Assembly (NCBI GenBank): GCA_002395925.1
Contig: DGVM01000225.1
Span: 1 to 28,414, forward strand
Direction: 5' to 3'
Length of the DNA: 28,414 nt
Source: Bacteroidales bacterium UBA4284
GTDB taxonomy: Bacteria > Bacteroidota > Bacteroidia > Bacteroidales > UBA932
In this document: in pieces, positions 1 through 9,500 of the stretch
Layout of the letters: the number at the start of each line of letters is the position of its first letter
How positions within the stretch are numbered: the stretch's first letter is position 1
The notes under the pieces: model-generated
What the model saw: only the letters and a program-made list of their open reading frames with translations
Told to the model about the DNA's origin: nothing
The model's database searches: none
Program-made: the position numbers and the translations under genes

Positions 1-288
1 AAACGCAACGAGATTTTCCAGATGGCCATGCTGGAGCCCACCCTCAGCATACTCGACGAGACCGACAGCGGACTTGACGTCGATGCTCTGCGGATAGTAG
101 CCGACGGCGTCAACCGCCTGCGCACTCCGGAGACGGCGGCCATCGTCATCACACACTACCAGCGCCTGCTGGAATACATCGTGCCCGACGTGGTACACGT
201 TCTCAAGAACGGACGCATCGTACGCACCGGCGGACGCGAGCTGGTGGACCTCATAGAAACCAACGGATACGACGGCATCGATGGATAA
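1..288 (+). CDS. sufC: SufC, Fe-S cluster assembly ATPase (C-terminal part, cut by window edge)
   Basis: This is the C-terminal third of the ABC-type ATPase of the SUF iron-sulfur cluster assembly machine. It works in the cytoplasm with SufB and SufD. The frame is open from base 1 and begins [13 protein letters not shown], which matches the SufC segment after the signature motif. The Walker B and D-loop ([12 protein letters not shown]), the H-loop histidine (ITHYQ) and the SufC ending with [10 protein letters not shown] are all visible. The N-terminal Walker A part lies outside the window. Its stop overlaps the start of the next gene by 8 bases, so sufC and sufD are probably translationally coupled. 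The identity is firm; only the missing 5' end limits the entry. Confidence 0.95.
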   Translation, partial: KRNEIFQMAMLEPTLSILDETDSGLDVDALRIVADGVNRLRTPETAAIVITHYQRLLEYIVPDVVHVLKNGRIVRTGGRELVDLIETNGYDGIDG

Positions 289-847
289 GGTATTCACAAT
301 CGGACGCGACCCGCTGCCCCAATTCCTCCGGCTCGATGAGGGCGAGCATGCCCGCCTTACGCTCATCGTGCCGCCCGGGACCAGCTGCAAGCTGTCCATG
401 GAAATCGACCTGGACGGTCCCGGTGCCAGCCTCGACCTTGCCGGGGCCTGGCGCTGCACAGGCGACGAACAGGTTGACATCAAAGTTCTCGTACGCCACA
501 ACGCACCCGGATGCAGCTCCGAGCAGCTTTTCAAGGGAGTGGTAGGAGCCACGGCCCATGCTTCGTTCGACGGACTGGTGTATGTTGCACCTGGTGCCGT
601 CCGCACAGTGGCACATCAGCAGAGTCACTCGCTGCTGCTGAGCCCCGAGGCCGTATGCGAGGCACGCCCCCAGCTGGAGATATATGCCGACGACGTGGAG
701 TGTACCCACGGCGCCACCACCGGTTACCTCAATCCCGAGGAGCTCTTTTACATGCGCAGCCGCGGCATTCCCGAGGACCAGGCGCGTGCAATGCAGGTGG
801 AGGCATTCCTGGAACCAGTCTTAAAACGTGCCGGCGATGACTGTTAA
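281..847 (+). CDS. sufD: Short SufD-like Fe-S scaffold subunit (188 aa)
   Basis: This is a SufBD-family protein, the partner of SufB and SufC in Fe-S cluster assembly. The sequence is a good SufBD core C-terminal half: HNAPG (73-77), SEQLFKGV (80-87), [17 protein letters not shown] (130-146) and LFYMRSRGI (155-163). Cys141 and His143 lie in the conserved CxHGAT block; the histidine corresponds to the functionally important His360 of E. coli SufD. At 188 residues it is under half the usual SufD length of roughly 420-450. The start sits inside the sufC stop, so no room is left for the usual N-terminal region. It is not a frameshift product as far as I can see. It overlaps ispE by 11 bases. Identity as SufD rather than SufB rests on context and on the HGAT motif. 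Confidence 0.85.
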   Translation: MDKVFTIGRDPLPQFLRLDEGEHARLTLIVPPGTSCKLSMEIDLDGPGASLDLAGAWRCTGDEQVDIKVLVRHNAPGCSSEQLFKGVVGATAHASFDGLVYVAPGAVRTVAHQQSHSLLLSPEAVCEARPQLEIYADDVECTHGATTGYLNPEELFYMRSRGIPEDQARAMQVEAFLEPVLKRAGDDC

Positions 848-1601
848 AACTTGCACCAAGGTCAATATCGGCCTCAACATACTGCGCAAGCGCCCCGACG
901 GTTATCACGACCTGGAGACCCTTTTCGTGCCTTACTACGGCTTCTCCGACACCCTCGACATAGAACCGGCCGCTCAGACCACAATAGAAATCGAGCGGGC
1001 CGGCGGAGTGGACTGGAATCCGCAGCAGGATCTCACGATACGGGCCTGGAGGCTTCTCAAGGCCGATTTCCCCAATCTTCCCAACGTCCGTATAAGACTC
1101 ATCAAGCAGGCACCGGTAGGTGCGGGACTGGGCGGAGGAAGCGCCGACGCCGCAGCCGCGCTCAAACTCCTGCGCGACATAGGCGGCCTGCCGCTCAGCG
1201 ACGCCTCTCTCGAGGGCTACGCCGCACGCCTGGGCTCCGACTGCGCCTTTTTCATCCGCTGCCGCAGCATGTTCGCCACCGGAAGGGGCGAAATCCTTGA
1301 GCCCATGGACATCGACCTCTCGGGATACGAACTGCGCGTCAGCGTCCCGGAGGGGGTCAGCGTAAGCACCCGGGAGGCTTATTCCGAAATCGTACCACGG
1401 TCCGACAGGGCTCCGCTGCGACAGCGGCTCCAGGCCCCTGTAGAGAGTTGGAAAGACTGCATAGAAAACGATTTCGAGCAAGGGGTCTTCGCCAAATATC
1501 CCCGGATAGCCGCACTCAAGCAAAGTTTCTACGATTCTGGCGCGATTTATGCGGCTATGTCTGGTTCCGGCTCCGCTGTTTTCGGGTTATTCCGAAAATA
1601 A
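837..1601 (+). CDS. ispE: 4-diphosphocytidyl-2-C-methyl-D-erythritol kinase
   Basis: IspE phosphorylates CDP-methylerythritol with ATP in the MEP pathway of isoprenoid synthesis. It is a cytoplasmic GHMP-family kinase. Starting at the ATG at 837 gives 254 residues, within the family's usual range. Motifs in order are the N-terminal TKVNIGLNILRKRPDGYH (6-23), the glycine-rich ATP loop PVGAGLGGGSADAAA (93-107), the catalytic-aspartate segment GSDCAFF (133-139), and the third GHMP motif SGSGSAVFGLF (242-252). An upstream in-frame GTG at 828 is possible but adds only three residues before the canonical start. The gene overlaps sufD by 11 bases, so it is probably in the same operon. That pairing of Fe-S assembly with the MEP pathway makes sense because IspG and IspH are Fe-S enzymes, though the link is inference. 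Confidence 0.95.
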   Translation: MTVKTCTKVNIGLNILRKRPDGYHDLETLFVPYYGFSDTLDIEPAAQTTIEIERAGGVDWNPQQDLTIRAWRLLKADFPNLPNVRIRLIKQAPVGAGLGGGSADAAAALKLLRDIGGLPLSDASLEGYAARLGSDCAFFIRCRSMFATGRGEILEPMDIDLSGYELRVSVPEGVSVSTREAYSEIVPRSDRAPLRQRLQAPVESWKDCIENDFEQGVFAKYPRIAALKQSFYDSGAIYAAMSGSGSAVFGLFRK

Positions 1602-1605
1602 TCGC

Positions 1606-1613
1606 TATATTTG
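1606..1613 (+). promoter_or_regulatory. Putative Bacteroidota -7 promoter element (TATATTTG)
   Basis: TATATTTG is a full match to the Bacteroidota -7 consensus TAnnTTTG. It lies just after the ispE stop and ends 9 bases before the ATG of the DUF5686 gene. A clear -33 TTTG is not visible at the expected distance; only a T-rich stretch near 1578-1582 is there. The position implies an extremely short or absent 5' leader. Confidence 0.5.
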
Positions 1614-1622
1614 CCGCCCTTT

Positions 1623-4220
1623 ATGAAGAAGAAATTGTTGGTAATAATCGCTGCGCTTCTTGCCGCGCTGTCCCTCATGGCTCAGAGTGGCAGTACGACC
1701 AAAGTACGCGGCAGCGTAGTGGATGCAGATACAGGCGAGCCGATTCCCTTCGCCGGAATTTTCTTCAAGGGCACCACGGTAGGCCTTACCGCCGACATAG
1801 ACGGCAAATTCACCCTGGAAACCCGGGAGAACGTCAACACCCTGGTATGCCAGCTGCTTGGCTACGACACCCAGGAGAAAACCGTCAAACCCGGTGCGTT
1901 CACCGAGGTCAATTTCAGCCTCCACCTTACCGACAACCGCCTCTCCGGCGCCGTCGTCAAGGCCGACAACCGCCGCATCCGCCGCCTTCTTGCCAACATC
2001 GACAAGAACCGCGAGCGCAACGATCCCGACCTGCGTCCTTACTTCACCTGCAAGGTGTACAACAAGATGGAGATGGACCTCGCGCACGCCAAGGAGCAGC
2101 TGGATTACAAGTGGTTCAACAAGCAATTCGGTTTCGTGTTCGACTACATGGACACATCGGCGGTCAGCGGTGTGCCTTACCTGCCGGCCATGCTGTCGGA
2201 AACGGTTGTCGAAAGGCGCCATACCCGCGAGCCCATGCAGGACAACGAGACCATCCTTGCCAACCGCATCTCGGGCATCAATCCCAATCACAATCTGCTC
2301 ACCCAGTTCACCGGAAGCATGCACCTCAAGGCCAATTTCTACAAGCCTTTCATAAACTGCTTCAACGTGGAATTCCCCTCGCCCGTACAGAACGGCGGCC
2401 TGCTGTACTACAATTACTTCATTGTGGATTCCCTGCAGATGGACGGCCGCAAGACCTACGTGGTGCGCTACCATCCCAAGGAAATAATCTCCAGCCCTGC
2501 CCTCGACGGCGAGATGCGCATCGACGCAGAGGAATTCGCAATCAGGAGCATAAGGGCGAAGATGATGCGCGGAGGCAACGTCAACTGGTTGAGAGACATT
2601 GTAATAGAGGCCGACTATCAGCGTCTTGACGATTCCACCTGGTTCTACAGCCGCGACAAGCTTTACGCCGATTTCTCCATCGCCCTCGGCGACTCCACCC
2701 GCATGATGTCCGTCATAGGCACGCGCCAGCTCAGCTACTCCGACGTGGACTTCTCCCCCATCGAGAACATGCCGACGGCCGACGGCAAGGTAAAGGTGCT
2801 CGCCGACGCCAACCACAAAGACGACGCCTACTGGGATGAGGCCCGCCCCATGGAGCTCACCCAGCACGAAAAAGATATCTACAAGATGGTTAAGGAGGTG
2901 CAGGAAGCGCCTCTTTACAAGGGCACATACAAGACCATCTACACCCTTGCCAACAACTACTTCGACGTGGGACCGATAGGCTTCGGCCCGCTCCTGAACA
3001 TATACTCAAACAACCCCCTGGAGGGCCCCAGGCCACAGTTGGGCATACATACGTCCAAAGACCTGAGCACCAAGTTCAGGGCTTCCGCGTACGTTGCCTA
3101 CGGCTTCAAGGACCTTACCGGCAAACCTTGGAAATGGGGAGTAACATACGAACATCTGTTCAAGAGGGAGCCGCAGCGCAAGCTCACCGTGGTCGCGTCG
3201 TACGATATCCATCAGCTCGGAAAGGGCCGCAGCGACATCACCAGCGGCAACCTGCTCAGCTCGCTGGTAAGCAAGGAATCCAAGCCCGCGCCCCGCAGCG
3301 AGTACTCGGTGCGTTACGACCACGAGTTCAACATGCAGCTCAACGGAGTGGCGTCCATTGGTCTCAAGCGTTTCTATTCCAGTCCGTTCGCAGAGATGAG
3401 GGCCTGGAACGGAGACATCGTTCCCAGCATCGCAACCAACGAACTGCGCCTCAAGATGCGTTTCTCGAAGGAAGAGACCGTCAACCGCGGATACTTCAAC
3501 AAAACATACGTACACACCGACTATCCTATAGTCAGCCTCGACCTCCAGGGCTCAATTCCCGGACTGAGGAAAGGGGACGTAGGCTTCTTCATGCCGCAGG
3601 TGCACGTGGACTGGAAGTTCCGTATCCCGCCTATGGGCATGTCGGACATGCATCTGCGTGCGGGAACCATCATAGGACAGGTGCCATGGCCCATCCTCAA
3701 CCTGTATCAGGGCAACGACACCTTCATGATAGACAAGAGCGCGTTCTCCTGCATGGAGTACTTCGAGTTTGCGTCCGACACCTGGGCGACGCTGCTCTGG
3801 TACCACACATTCAACGGTTTCTTCCTGGGCAAGATTCCCCTGATCCGCGAACTGCAGCTGCGCGAGGAGTTCACAGCCAAGATTGCCTACGGAACCCTGC
3901 GCGACGAGAACAATGGTACGCTCCCGTCGTTCGGCGCGCCCATGATGTTCCCCACCAACAAACGGGGCGTCATGACCCAGGGGCTCGACGGAGTGCCCTA
4001 CATCGAGCTGGGAGCCGGTCTTTCCAACATCTTCAGGATGCTGCGCGTCGATTTCATCTGGAGAGTCACCCACAGGCAGAAGACCCTGCCCGACGGCTCC
4101 GTGGTAACGGCACGCGGTGCAGAGCCCCTCTGGAACATCCGGGGCAACGGAGAATTCTGGAACAAGATTCCTGCGTGGTTCCCCAACGCCATCAACATCG
4201 GAATGGAGGTTCGCTTCTAA
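1623..4220 (+). CDS. DUF5686 / carboxypeptidase-like regulatory domain outer-membrane protein
   Basis: This is a large outer-membrane protein of the Bacteroidota DUF5686 family, 865 aa from the ATG at 1623. A TTG 12 bases upstream extends the frame but would spoil the signal peptide. A type I signal peptide (MKKKLLVIIAALLAALSLMAQ region) is followed by a CarboxypepD_reg-like beta-sandwich at about 26-110, with VRGSVVDADTGEPIPFAGIF and DIDGKF. Then comes the DUF5686 block starting at RRLLANIDKNRERNDPDLRPY and a long C-terminal part with alternating aromatic strands ending in IGMEVRF, which fits an outer-membrane beta-barrel. The precise function of the family is not established to my knowledge. 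It has its own promoter-like element and ends in a hairpin facing the convergent phosphoesterase gene. It is not obviously part of the SusC/D system. Confidence 0.85.
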   Translation: MKKKLLVIIAALLAALSLMAQSGSTTKVRGSVVDADTGEPIPFAGIFFKGTTVGLTADIDGKFTLETRENVNTLVCQLLGYDTQEKTVKPGAFTEVNFSLHLTDNRLSGAVVKADNRRIRRLLANIDKNRERNDPDLRPYFTCKVYNKMEMDLAHAKEQLDYKWFNKQFGFVFDYMDTSAVSGVPYLPAMLSETVVERRHTREPMQDNETILANRISGINPNHNLLTQFTGSMHLKANFYKPFINCFNVEFPSPVQNGGLLYYNYFIVDSLQMDGRKTYVVRYHPKEIISSPALDGEMRIDAEEFAIRSIRAKMMRGGNVNWLRDIVIEADYQRLDDSTWFYSRDKLYADFSIALGDSTRMMSVIGTRQLSYSDVDFSPIENMPTADGKVKVLADANHKDDAYWDEARPMELTQHEKDIYKMVKEVQEAPLYKGTYKTIYTLANNYFDVGPIGFGPLLNIYSNNPLEGPRPQLGIHTSKDLSTKFRASAYVAYGFKDLTGKPWKWGVTYEHLFKREPQRKLTVVASYDIHQLGKGRSDITSGNLLSSLVSKESKPAPRSEYSVRYDHEFNMQLNGVASIGLKRFYSSPFAEMRAWNGDIVPSIATNELRLKMRFSKEETVNRGYFNKTYVHTDYPIVSLDLQGSIPGLRKGDVGFFMPQVHVDWKFRIPPMGMSDMHLRAGTIIGQVPWPILNLYQGNDTFMIDKSAFSCMEYFEFASDTWATLLWYHTFNGFFLGKIPLIRELQLREEFTAKIAYGTLRDENNGTLPSFGAPMMFPTNKRGVMTQGLDGVPYIELGAGLSNIFRMLRVDFIWRVTHRQKTLPDGSVVTARGAEPLWNIRGNGEFWNKIPAWFPNAINIGMEVRF

Positions 4221-4223
4221 GCT

Positions 4224-4268
4224 AAGTTGCTGCGTCTTGCAGACTACGGCCGCAAGATGCAGCAACTT
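4224..4268. terminator. Bidirectional-type hairpin between convergent genes
   Basis: A 17-bp stem (4224-4240 with 4252-4268) contains one G-T pair and an 11-base loop. It lies in the 53-base gap between the stop codons of the plus-strand DUF5686 gene and the minus-strand phosphoesterase-GDPD gene. There is no strong T-run on either side, so termination efficiency is uncertain. Location and stem length support a shared terminator. Confidence 0.65.
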
Positions 4269-4273
4269 GGTTA

Positions 4274-6538
4274 CTACAAACCTCTGCGGAATACCTTTAT
4301 CAAGCGGTCCGGATAGTTGGATATAACTGCGTCAACGCGGCATCTGGCCATGCGTTCAATATCTTCCATTTCATCGGCGGTCCAGGGGACTACGCGGATT
4401 CCCATTGCATGGCAGTAAGCCACATTCTCCTGAGTCACAACGCTGTAATGAGGAGACCACCAGCGGGGCTGGAAAGATAGCATGGAGAGGATCTCTGAGA
4501 TTTCCGTAAGCTTTTCGTCGGTGAGGAATGACAGGTTTACGTCGGGGTACTTGGAATGGATATACTCCAGGGCTCTGGGGTCGAATGACTGGACCACAAG
4601 GCGGTCGCCAAGATTCTGTGCCAGCAGCACTTCCATGCACTTGTCGCAGAATTCCTTGTACTCCGGCCAGTTCTTGCCTTCGCCCTTGCCGGCGCGGGAC
4701 TTGATTTCTATGTTGTAACGCACAGGCGAAAGTCCGTTACTGGCAGTGTATTCTTCTGCAAAGCGTATAAGGTCCGAGGCCAGGGGCTTGTGCTCCGGAA
4801 TTTTCTTCTGGTCCGGCCAGCGGTCAACGAACCTCAGGCCCACGTCGTACCGTGCGATGCTGTCGTAAGGCATGGTGTAGAGGTACTCCTTGGGATCTTC
4901 CTTGAGCACAAGCGAACTGTCGGGACGCATGGAGTAACGGGGATGAAAGTAGTTGTCGTGCGAAACCACCACCTTGCCGTCGGCGGACAGCTGAAGGTCG
5001 AACTCCAGGGTGTTCACATTGAGCTTGAGGGCGTTGCGCATGGCGGATATGGTATTCTCGGGCATCAGGCCTGCGCCGCCACGGTGCGCCTGCAGGTCTG
5101 TATATGTACCGCGAACGTCGAAGGTGTGGCTCCAACTGCGTCCGTCGGGGGCCTTTACGGTCATGGTAATAACCGATGCGTACTGCGAGGGCGTGGCGAC
5201 GTAATAGTGCCTCTGGTCGATGGGGCGCTTGTACCCCGGAATCTTGGAGTATTCGCCCTTGTAGACTTCGAGTATCTCCCGGGTATAACCGCCGGGGTAA
5301 TCGAACTGCCGTTCGAGCTCTCCCATCGGAAGGCCGTCCTGAGTCCAGGTGCAGGTCCAGTTCTCGTCTGCCGCCCAGACCATCGCCAGCACGCTGTTGC
5401 GATGGAGCCGCGCACGGTCCATTCCTATGAATTCAACCTGATAGTCATCGGGATAGTCGATGTTGTGCCAGCGGAAGCTGCGTTCGCCGCTTATGGAGTT
5501 TATGATTTCGTATCCCCTGGGGGTGCCGTCACGGCACAGGTCGGTCGCCCACCAGGCTCCGCCTATTGCGGCCGCATTGTTATCGACGATATTGTCGGCG
5601 ACGCGTACCTTATTCATTATGTGGGTGTGCCCGGAGATGATGTCGGCCTCGTACCCCTCCAGAAGGCTTACAAGGCTTGCGGCATTTTCTATATCATCTT
5701 TCGCGGTGCGGAAAGCGAAACGCAGGGGGCTGTGCTGAGCTATGAAAATATGGGTCCCTGCAGGCACGTATTCCAGCAAGCCTTTCACGAAATCGAGCGT
5801 CTCGCGGGAGTATCCTTCGATGTAATTGTTTGAGGATTTTTCGGGATCGTCTTTGCCGCTGGACTTGAAGATGATGTCGTTGAGTCCTATCACCAGGTCC
5901 GTACCCAGCCAGAATGCGTAGTTGTAGGGTCCGAAGGCCTTTTCGTAGGCCTCCCCCGCCGCTATGCCGTCCTTGTTCTGTATAAAATCGTGGTTGCCGA
6001 TTATGGCATAGAAGGGTATGCCGGTGGTGGCTATCGCCTTCTTGTATGAATCGAACATGCTGAGCTTGTTCCAGGCAATGTCGCCGAGGGCGATTCCTAC
6101 TGTGGGACGTTCTGCACTGCATACACGGGCCATGCCCCGCAGATCGCCGAGCGGTCTGCCGCAGAAGCGTTTGAAGTGCTTTTGGTTCTGCATCTGGGGG
6201 TCGGAAACGGAGAAAAGGGTGAAATCGTCTCCGTATCCCAGGCGCTGCAGATCGAAATCGAATTCCTTGGTACCCTTTATGGGAAGGTAGAACTGCGGTG
6301 CGCCGCTGCTGTAGTCGGCAACGTAGCCCGAAGGGGTGACGACGAACACGAAGCGGGCGTCCTTGTGGGTGTTGAGCGAGAAGCTGCCGTCCTTGCCGGT
6401 CACGACAAAGCGGTATCCGTCGCTCACCACGACTCCCGCAAGGGGTGCGCCCTCGCCTTTGACGCTGCCTTTGACTCGTTTTGCCGACAGCGGCAGGCAC
6501 AACAGAACAAACAGTACAGGAAGCAGATATTTTTTCAT
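4274..6538 (-). CDS. Secreted metallophosphoesterase fused to a glycerophosphodiester phosphodiesterase domain
   Basis: This 754-aa exported protein has two hydrolase domains. Residues 1-19 form a signal peptide without a lipobox. About 20-100 is a MetallophosN-like beta-sandwich (KGEGAPLAGVVVSDGYRFVVT). About 105-310 is a calcineurin-like phosphoesterase: SDPQ (112-115), GD (152-153), GNHD (181-184), QH (268-269), GHTH (303-306). About 350-475 is MetallophosC-like. About 483-754 is a GDPD TIM-barrel: HRGG (485-488), PENT (493-496), EFD (512-514), SHD (526-528), IEIK and VQSFDP. GDPDs cut glycerophosphodiesters to glycerol 3-phosphate plus alcohol, and the metallophosphoesterase could remove a phosphate or cut a diester. 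In the first metal motif Gln115 replaces the usual His of DxH. The gene is 60 bases downstream of the chimeric phosphoesterase on the same strand and is probably cotranscribed. Domain identity is firm; the substrate is unknown. Confidence 0.88.
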   Translation of the reverse strand: MKKYLLPVLFVLLCLPLSAKRVKGSVKGEGAPLAGVVVSDGYRFVVTGKDGSFSLNTHKDARFVFVVTPSGYVADYSSGAPQFYLPIKGTKEFDFDLQRLGYGDDFTLFSVSDPQMQNQKHFKRFCGRPLGDLRGMARVCSAERPTVGIALGDIAWNKLSMFDSYKKAIATTGIPFYAIIGNHDFIQNKDGIAAGEAYEKAFGPYNYAFWLGTDLVIGLNDIIFKSSGKDDPEKSSNNYIEGYSRETLDFVKGLLEYVPAGTHIFIAQHSPLRFAFRTAKDDIENAASLVSLLEGYEADIISGHTHIMNKVRVADNIVDNNAAAIGGAWWATDLCRDGTPRGYEIINSISGERSFRWHNIDYPDDYQVEFIGMDRARLHRNSVLAMVWAADENWTCTWTQDGLPMGELERQFDYPGGYTREILEVYKGEYSKIPGYKRPIDQRHYYVATPSQYASVITMTVKAPDGRSWSHTFDVRGTYTDLQAHRGGAGLMPENTISAMRNALKLNVNTLEFDLQLSADGKVVVSHDNYFHPRYSMRPDSSLVLKEDPKEYLYTMPYDSIARYDVGLRFVDRWPDQKKIPEHKPLASDLIRFAEEYTASNGLSPVRYNIEIKSRAGKGEGKNWPEYKEFCDKCMEVLLAQNLGDRLVVQSFDPRALEYIHSKYPDVNLSFLTDEKLTEISEILSMLSFQPRWWSPHYSVVTQENVAYCHAMGIRVVPWTADEMEDIERMARCRVDAVISNYPDRLIKVFRRGL

Positions 6539-6563
6539 AAGTATATGATTGATTATATCTTCG

Positions 6564-6584
6564 ATTCCGGCAGGCTGCTGGAAT
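6564..6584 (-). other. Intercistronic hairpin between the two phosphoesterase genes
   Basis: A 9-bp stem (6564-6572 with 6576-6584, one G-T pair) with a 3-base loop lies in the 60-base gap between the two phosphoesterase genes. No T-run follows it on the minus strand, so it may be an mRNA processing or stability element rather than a terminator. This is sequence-based only. Confidence 0.3.
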
Positions 6585-6598
6585 TATTTTGTATTAAA

Positions 6599-9500
6599 TT
6601 ATTTCCAATCGACGTTGAAAGCCTTGGGGCGGGTCATGGTCTGGGTAGATACGTTGCCGAAGCGGTCGGTTACGGTAATCTCGAGAGTGGAAGTGGGGCT
6701 GGAGGCCTGCACCCGGAACATGTGCTGGTTGGTACCGGTGACGAATGCAGACGTGGCGCCGCTGCCGTTCTGGTAGCGGACAGCCTGGTAAGCCACCATG
6801 TGCATGGGGTCGTAGGCGTCAACCAACTTGGTGACGGTAAGCGACTTGCCGTTCTCGGTAACTTTGATCTTGGTGGACGTGTCGTAATTCCACACGTTGA
6901 TGTAAACGAGGTTCTCCGGGACTCCGGAAGTGCCTGCTGGCACGGCGTAGGAATACTGTCCGTCGCCGTTGGCCGCAATATTCTCGAACTCGGTCTTGTT
7001 GGTAGCCGAGGCTGCGGGACACCAGTTCGCGGCGGTCAGCGTGAACTCGTTGCGGTCGTAGGTCTTGAACTGGCAGTCGTCGTCGAGCCCGAAGCCCTTG
7101 TAGCGCCACTTCATGCTGCCGGAGGCGAGGTCGTAAACGGTATAACCCGCGGGAGAGCCGTCGCGGCCCACATTGTAGATGGTTGCGAGCGAGGAACCGT
7201 CACCCCACGAAGCCTCTTTGCTGATGCTGAAGCGGCCCGTCCACCACCAGGTGGAGCAGAGGGCTCCGGTATTGTGCTCGAATACCTTGTCGGATACCTT
7301 GACGTTTGCGACGCAGTGGGTATGTCCCGACACGATGTGCACGTTGTGGTCGCCGAGTATGGGGTACAGCTTGTTGACGTAGGTGTTGTAAATGTAGCCA
7401 CCGGTGGGGTTGTACGGCGTATGGATGGACTCGTGCAGCGAGATTATCAGAGGCACGGACTCATCGACCCGGGCCAAGTCGGCCGTTATCCAGTCCAGGA
7501 TATCCTGGGTCAGGCCACCCGTGTCGGCACGTCCCGCAACGGTGCCGTCGTTGTTGCAGATGACGTTGTCGAGCGAGATGATGTGGTACCCGCCGACGTT
7601 GAACGAATAGTAAGTGGGGCCGATTATCTGCTTGTAGGGAATTACAGTGTCCCAGTCGCCGGTGCCCCTGTAGTCGTGGTCGTGGTTGCCTATGGTATGC
7701 CAGATGGGGAACGACAGCCCGGCGAAATCGGTATTGACCTCCGACTTGTAGGCGGCAAGGTCGAAGTTGCATCCGGCAAGGCCCGAGGAATTGTCCCAGT
7801 AGAGGTCCCAGGTCATGTCGCCGAGGGTGAGGCCATAGACTTTCTTGCCCTGCGAACGGAACGCAAGCACGCGCTTCTTGAGCTCGTCGGTCTGCAGGCG
7901 GAACTGCCTCAGGTCGTACAGGGAATTGCGGTTGCAGAGATGGAAGTCGCCGAGGGCCAGCAGCACGCACTGCGAATTGTCAACCGCGGTAAGCTTGAAA
8001 TCGTGCTGCTCCTCCTTCGACTTGTCGCTGCTGAGCGCCTGCCAGAACTGCGGGAACACGCCTGAGAGCTGCACCTCGTAGCCCTGGGGCTGGCTGATGA
8101 ACACGTAGCCGTTCTTCTTGTCGGAATGGAAGCCGTACCAGCCGTCGGAGCCGGTGGTAGTGACTACGTAGCCGTCGGATACCACCACTCCGGCAACAGG
8201 ATTGCCCTTGGCGTCGAGCACCTGTCCGATGACGTTGCCCGAAACGACCGCGCCATCGTGAGGAGTGACGCGTATGTTGTCTATGAACCAGCGGTACTTG
8301 CCGCTTGCACCGTAGTTGCTGACATTGGGTCTGATGCAGATGCGGGAAGAGCTGGTGATGTCCCTCAGGACAAGCGTCCTGCGCTCCCAGGTGAGGGTCT
8401 CGGACTGGGTGAAGGATTCGCTCACGGCAAGGCCCGAGCCGGCGCAGGTGCCGCCTCCGGTCACTTCGACCACGAACTCCTTGCCTGCGTCCTGCACGCT
8501 CCAGTCGAAGGAAAGATCCACGTTGACGGGGGCGCTGCCTACGGGCAGAGCCGGAAGGGTGAGGCAGTTGTGATAGTTGGTCTTGCCGAACTTGAGGTAA
8601 TTCTCCTGGGGATAGAGCACATTGGCGGCCTCGTAGGACTGGCGGTCGGCATAGCCGCGTGCGGTGAATGCAGCGCCCAGCGTAGAAGCGTTCCAGGACC
8701 AGATATTGGGCTGCTTGTACACAGGATCGGCACTTGTGGATGTGGACTTGTTTCCCACCGGGTCCAGATTGTACTTCGCGTGGTCGTGTGCCGTAGTGTA
8801 GAGAAATGTGTCTGCGGCGCCGTCGGCCATGCCGTCCCAGTACTGGTAGAGCCAGTCGAAGTTGTCGGCGAAATACACGCTCGCGGCATCGCTGAGGTTA
8901 ATCGTGAGCGTAGTGACCTTGCTGCTGGGAAGTTCCAGGTCGGAGGGCAGGGATATGACCCTGGTCACCTCGTGAGCGTCGGTGAGCACCGTGACGGTAA
9001 GGGTAGTGCCGCCCCGGAGGGTGGTGGGATTTACGATGAGGTAAATCTTGTTGCCATGGAAAGGCATGGGGCTTGCCGACAGGTCGGCGGTGACGCTCGG
9101 GTTGCTTGTCGCCATCTGCTGCGCCGCAGCGTCGGCTCCGGCAAAGTCGTAACGGAAAACGCCCGTAAGGGCCGCCCCGCCCATGCCGGAAGTCAGCTTT
9201 ACCGACTTGATATTGTCCGCCGACAGTACGCCTCCCGCCGTGGCATCGGCAAGGACCACTTCGAGTATGGCGCCGATGCGGCGGAAATGCATCTTGTCCA
9301 CGGTGGCGGAACTTCCGCTTACGCTCACTTCCTGCGGCACGCACACCAGCAGGTCGGCCTTGGGGTCGAAAGAGGCAGCCGTCGGGAACTGGATGTAAGG
9401 GATTTCGAGGTCGAGAACGCTTCCGGCCTCGGTTCCGTAGAATGCCCTCGCAGGGCTGAAGGCGTACACGGTATGTACGCCTTCGCTCACGGAGGCGGTT

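Noticed and set aside
1605..2867. Minus-strand open frame (420 codons) opposite the DUF5686 gene
   Set aside because: Antisense shadow; the plus-strand frame has a signal peptide and recognised domains.
6176..8065. Long plus-strand open frame (629 codons) opposite the phosphoesterase genes
   Set aside because: It spans the end of one minus-strand phosphoesterase gene and the start of another with no recognisable domain; it is an antisense shadow from codon bias in GC-rich genes.
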